DNA from: Pseudomonadota bacterium
GTDB lineage: Bacteria; Pseudomonadota; Alphaproteobacteria; UBA1280; UBA12223
Direction of reading: 5' to 3'
DNA length: 5,618 bases
Assembly (NCBI GenBank): GCA_002937495.1
Contig: PTJW01000064.1
Location: 1-5,618, forward strand
Under the pieces are notes generated by a model, which was not told the origin of the DNA, searched no databases, and was given only the letters and a program-made list of their open reading frames with translations. Below, piece after piece: positions 5,506-5,618 of this stretch (positions are counted from its first letter, which is position 1; the number at the start of each line of letters is the position of its first letter). The position numbers and the translations under genes were made by a program.

Positions 5506-5535
5506 ATTGACAATATAAGTAATTTGTAGTAATTT
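5482..5535 (+). promoter_or_regulatory. Strong promoter of tRNA-Tyr with UP-like element
   Basis: A perfect TTGACA (-35, 5507-5512), a 17-base spacer and TAATTT (-10, 5530-5535). Upstream, T-rich 5488-5494 followed by A-rich 5497-5502 fits the A/T layout of UP elements bound by the RNA polymerase alpha C-terminal domain, as at stable-RNA promoters. Transcription would start near 5542, leaving a precursor leader of about 32 bases for RNase P to remove. A second TTGACA at 5472-5477 lacks a good -10. Confidence 0.7.
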
Positions 5536-5574
5536 ACCACACATAGCCAAACAGGTTATATTCAGCAAATCCCT

Positions 5575-5618
5575 GGGGGGATGGCTGAGCGGTCAAAAGC
5601 AGCGGACTGTAAATCCGC
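5575..5618 (+). tRNA. tRNA-Tyr (anticodon GUA), 5' part, cut by window edge
   Basis: The first 44 bases of a tRNA. The 5' acceptor strand is GGGGGGA (5575-5581), followed by T8 and G9. A D arm starts GCTGAG and keeps the conserved GG. The anticodon stem GCGGA (5602-5606) pairs perfectly with TCCGC (5614-5618) around the loop CTGTAAA, giving anticodon GTA at 5609-5611 and hence tyrosine. The variable arm (long in bacterial tRNA-Tyr), T arm and 3' acceptor strand are outside the window. In many bacteria this gene heads a cluster with tRNA-Gly/Thr and tuf, which cannot be seen here. Confidence 0.93.

Overview
The window most likely comes from an AT-rich alphaproteobacterium. The strongest evidence is protein-level. 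The complete RNase R-family protein carries the alphaproteobacterial wording of this family (ENLGHFGLAL, HISKTERV, ETGAEGLLP). The RlmB-like protein reads like alphaproteobacterial SpoU/TrmH methylases (LLDQVTDPHNVGAI, KTSSGAIEDTPL, GFWVVGLDG). An RlmB gene divergent from a tRNA-Tyr gene is also an arrangement I associate with Alphaproteobacteria. No finer placement is supported; a Rickettsiales/Holosporales-like or AT-rich marine lineage is a guess.

Layout from left to right. (1) 1-1434, minus: the N-terminal 478 codons of an RNase R-family exoribonuclease, running off the left edge. (2) 1435-1691: an intergenic region with a strong minus-strand promoter and a long leader for that gene, plus the terminator of the next gene. 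(3) 1692-3695, minus: a second, complete 667-residue RNase R-family gene. (4) 3796-4296, minus: an unrecognised 166-residue protein with three predicted membrane helices. (5) 4412-5128, minus: an RlmB-type 23S rRNA 2'-O-ribose methyltransferase. (6) 5242-5445, plus: a 67-residue two-helix membrane protein that looks like DUF3955. (7) 5575-5618, plus: the 5' part of tRNA-Tyr(GUA), cut by the right edge, with a textbook promoter.

Although four genes lie head-to-tail on the minus strand, this does not look like an operon. An intrinsic terminator follows each of rlmB, the 166-residue gene and the second RNase R gene, and recognisable promoters lie in the gaps. The theme is RNA metabolism: two 3'-5' exoribonucleases, an rRNA methylase and a tRNA.

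The most notable observation is the tandem pair of RNase R paralogs. They share a shortened N-terminal architecture and all visible catalytic aspartates, yet differ sharply in arginine codon choice and have separate transcription units. Two compact regulatory arrangements also stand out: a promoter whose -10 box sits inside the terminator hairpin of rlmB, and interlocked face-to-face promoters between rlmB and the DUF3955-like gene. I found no CRISPR array, insertion sequence, toxin-antitoxin pair or defence system, and no evidence for a wholly new multi-gene system.
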